Positions 37,328 through 37,863 of a stretch of 37,863 bases of DNA are shown piece after piece; position 1 is the stretch's first letter; the number at the start of each line of letters is the position of its first letter. The notes under the pieces are model-generated. The model worked only from the letters and a program-made list of their open reading frames with translations, was not told the origin of the DNA and searched no databases. Origin of the DNA: a virus; the IMG/VR virus record IMGVR_UViG_3300032053_000215, positions 1 to 37,863 of that record; one strand, written 5' to 3'. The translations under genes were made by a program, and so were the position numbers.

Positions 37328-37459
37328 AACTCGAGCTGGCGATTCGTTTTTTTCTCGGTGTGATAACAAAAAAGGTGGGAAAGTCGCCTCGGGGGATATC
37401 AACCTATGCCCCGGCAATTTCTGAAAAATTTTTTTGGGTACATTTTTAGGAAGTAACAG
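37328..37459 (+). other. AT-tract and hairpin region, possible packaging or terminator site
   Basis: It contains a T run (about 37350-37356), an A run (about 37369), a CGGGG/CCCCG hairpin (around 37389-37413), and an AAAAATTTTTTT tract near 37430. No gene fits. Its position beside a small-terminase candidate makes a pac or cos-type site possible; evidence is weak. Confidence 0.35.
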
Positions 37460-37863
37460 ATGGCTAAGACCAAGACGTGCGGAAGGCAGGAGAGGCACGA
37501 CGACCTCCTCGAGCTTTGCATCGGCAGGGCCGTTGTCGAGGTGGATGGAACAACCGTGGACCTGAAACCCTTCTGGCAACGGAAGAGGCTCCGCAAGGCC
37601 CTGGCTGGAATCATCAACGAGGACAACCCCGACCTCGTTCGGGTGGGGGGATTAATGAAGGAGGACAAGAAAGACCTCATCGAAGACCTCCCGAATATCG
37701 TCCCGGACGCTTTTGCGATAGTGCCGGATATCGGATTCGTCTTCTGCCTCGAGGTCGGTCACCTCTTCCACCAAAGCGGAACGGGGATTGCTAGGATGGG
37801 GCTTTACAGCGACCTGTTCTGGGTCATGGATGCTGTTGGCTGGCAGGTGGAAATCATCCATTG
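37460..37863 (+). CDS. Hypothetical protein, 3' partial
   Basis: The ATG at 37460 follows AGGAAG; the frame stays open to the window end (134 codons seen). It starts with basic residues (KTKTCGRQERHDDLLEL). PDAFAIVPDIGFVFCLEVGH resembles a nuclease-like PD...E-V core, but without a proper K after E it is not an assignment. Return to the local codon use shows the gene belongs with the main genome. Confidence 0.6.
   Translation, partial: MAKTKTCGRQERHDDLLELCIGRAVVEVDGTTVDLKPFWQRKRLRKALAGIINEDNPDLVRVGGLMKEDKKDLIEDLPNIVPDAFAIVPDIGFVFCLEVGHLFHQSGTGIARMGLYSDLFWVMDAVGWQVEIIH

Overview
The window is a compact tailed-phage (Caudoviricetes-like) genome segment. Every gene I can support lies on the + strand, most genes abut or overlap by 1-20 nt (often ATGA or GTGA), and nearly all have strong AGGAGG-type ribosome binding sites. 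Hallmarks are a repetitive tail or fibre-like protein, a lysis cassette, a single phage-borne tRNA, and a full DNA replication and recombination module. The host is probably Gram-negative, judged only from the heptose and nucleotide-sugar genes and a lipoprotein; no species can be named. Base composition is fairly GC-rich apart from three AT-rich islands: the early promoter region, the repeat region at 12.37-12.62 kb, and 36.24-37.46 kb.

Layout. 1-3735: 3' end of a glycine-rich repeat protein, two sugar-nucleotide enzymes (RmlD-like and RmlC-like), a holin-like protein, a small HTH protein and an amidase endolysin. 3736-4304: tandem sigma70-type promoters and a roughly 390-nt highly structured leader. 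4305-9643: an early operon of small, mostly unrecognised phage proteins, interrupted by non-coding RNA structures. These include tRNA-Cys(GCA), three copies of a covarying three-way-junction RNA, and a tandem hairpin repeat. The operon ends with a possible sigma-like factor and a strong terminator. 9689-24525: replication and recombination. In order: another structured leader RNA, CHC2/TOPRIM primase, SF2 helicase, an iteron-like repeat plus AT-rich block (candidate origin), DnaB-like helicase, a uracil-DNA-glycosylase-like/DNA polymerase A fusion, a UvsY-like protein, a gp32-like SSB, a UvsX/RecA-like recombinase, a PD-(D/E)XK-like nuclease, and SbcD/SbcC (gp47/gp46) homologues.

24590-29954: a regulator pair (HTH and ribbon-helix-helix-like) followed by a nucleotide-sugar operon: heptose-1-P nucleotidyltransferase (HldC-like), an uncharacterised Rossmann-like protein, heptose-7-P kinase (HldA-like), dTDP-glucose 4,6-dehydratase-like and GDP-mannose 3,5-epimerase-like. 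29957-36240: accessory genes. They include a DUF6166-like protein, a protein with a C-terminal HxCRGH region that recalls AcrVA2-type proteins, a HAD phosphatase, a lipoprotein, a possible ADP-ribosyltransferase fold, zinc-ribbon proteins, a YopX-like protein and a Lar-like protein. 36241-37863: a compositionally distinct block with its own promoter and a possible small-terminase gene, then the start of an unrecognised gene that runs off the window.

Two regulatory systems stand out. One is a repeated leader RNA (5707, 6561, 7643) with covarying helices and a possible pseudoknot, placed just upstream of three early start codons. The other is a bipartite DNA motif, TGCCAAG-N12-TTGGTGACTATTAYA, found four times (9689, 14781, 24542, 30513), always in the rare gaps that begin middle-region transcription units.
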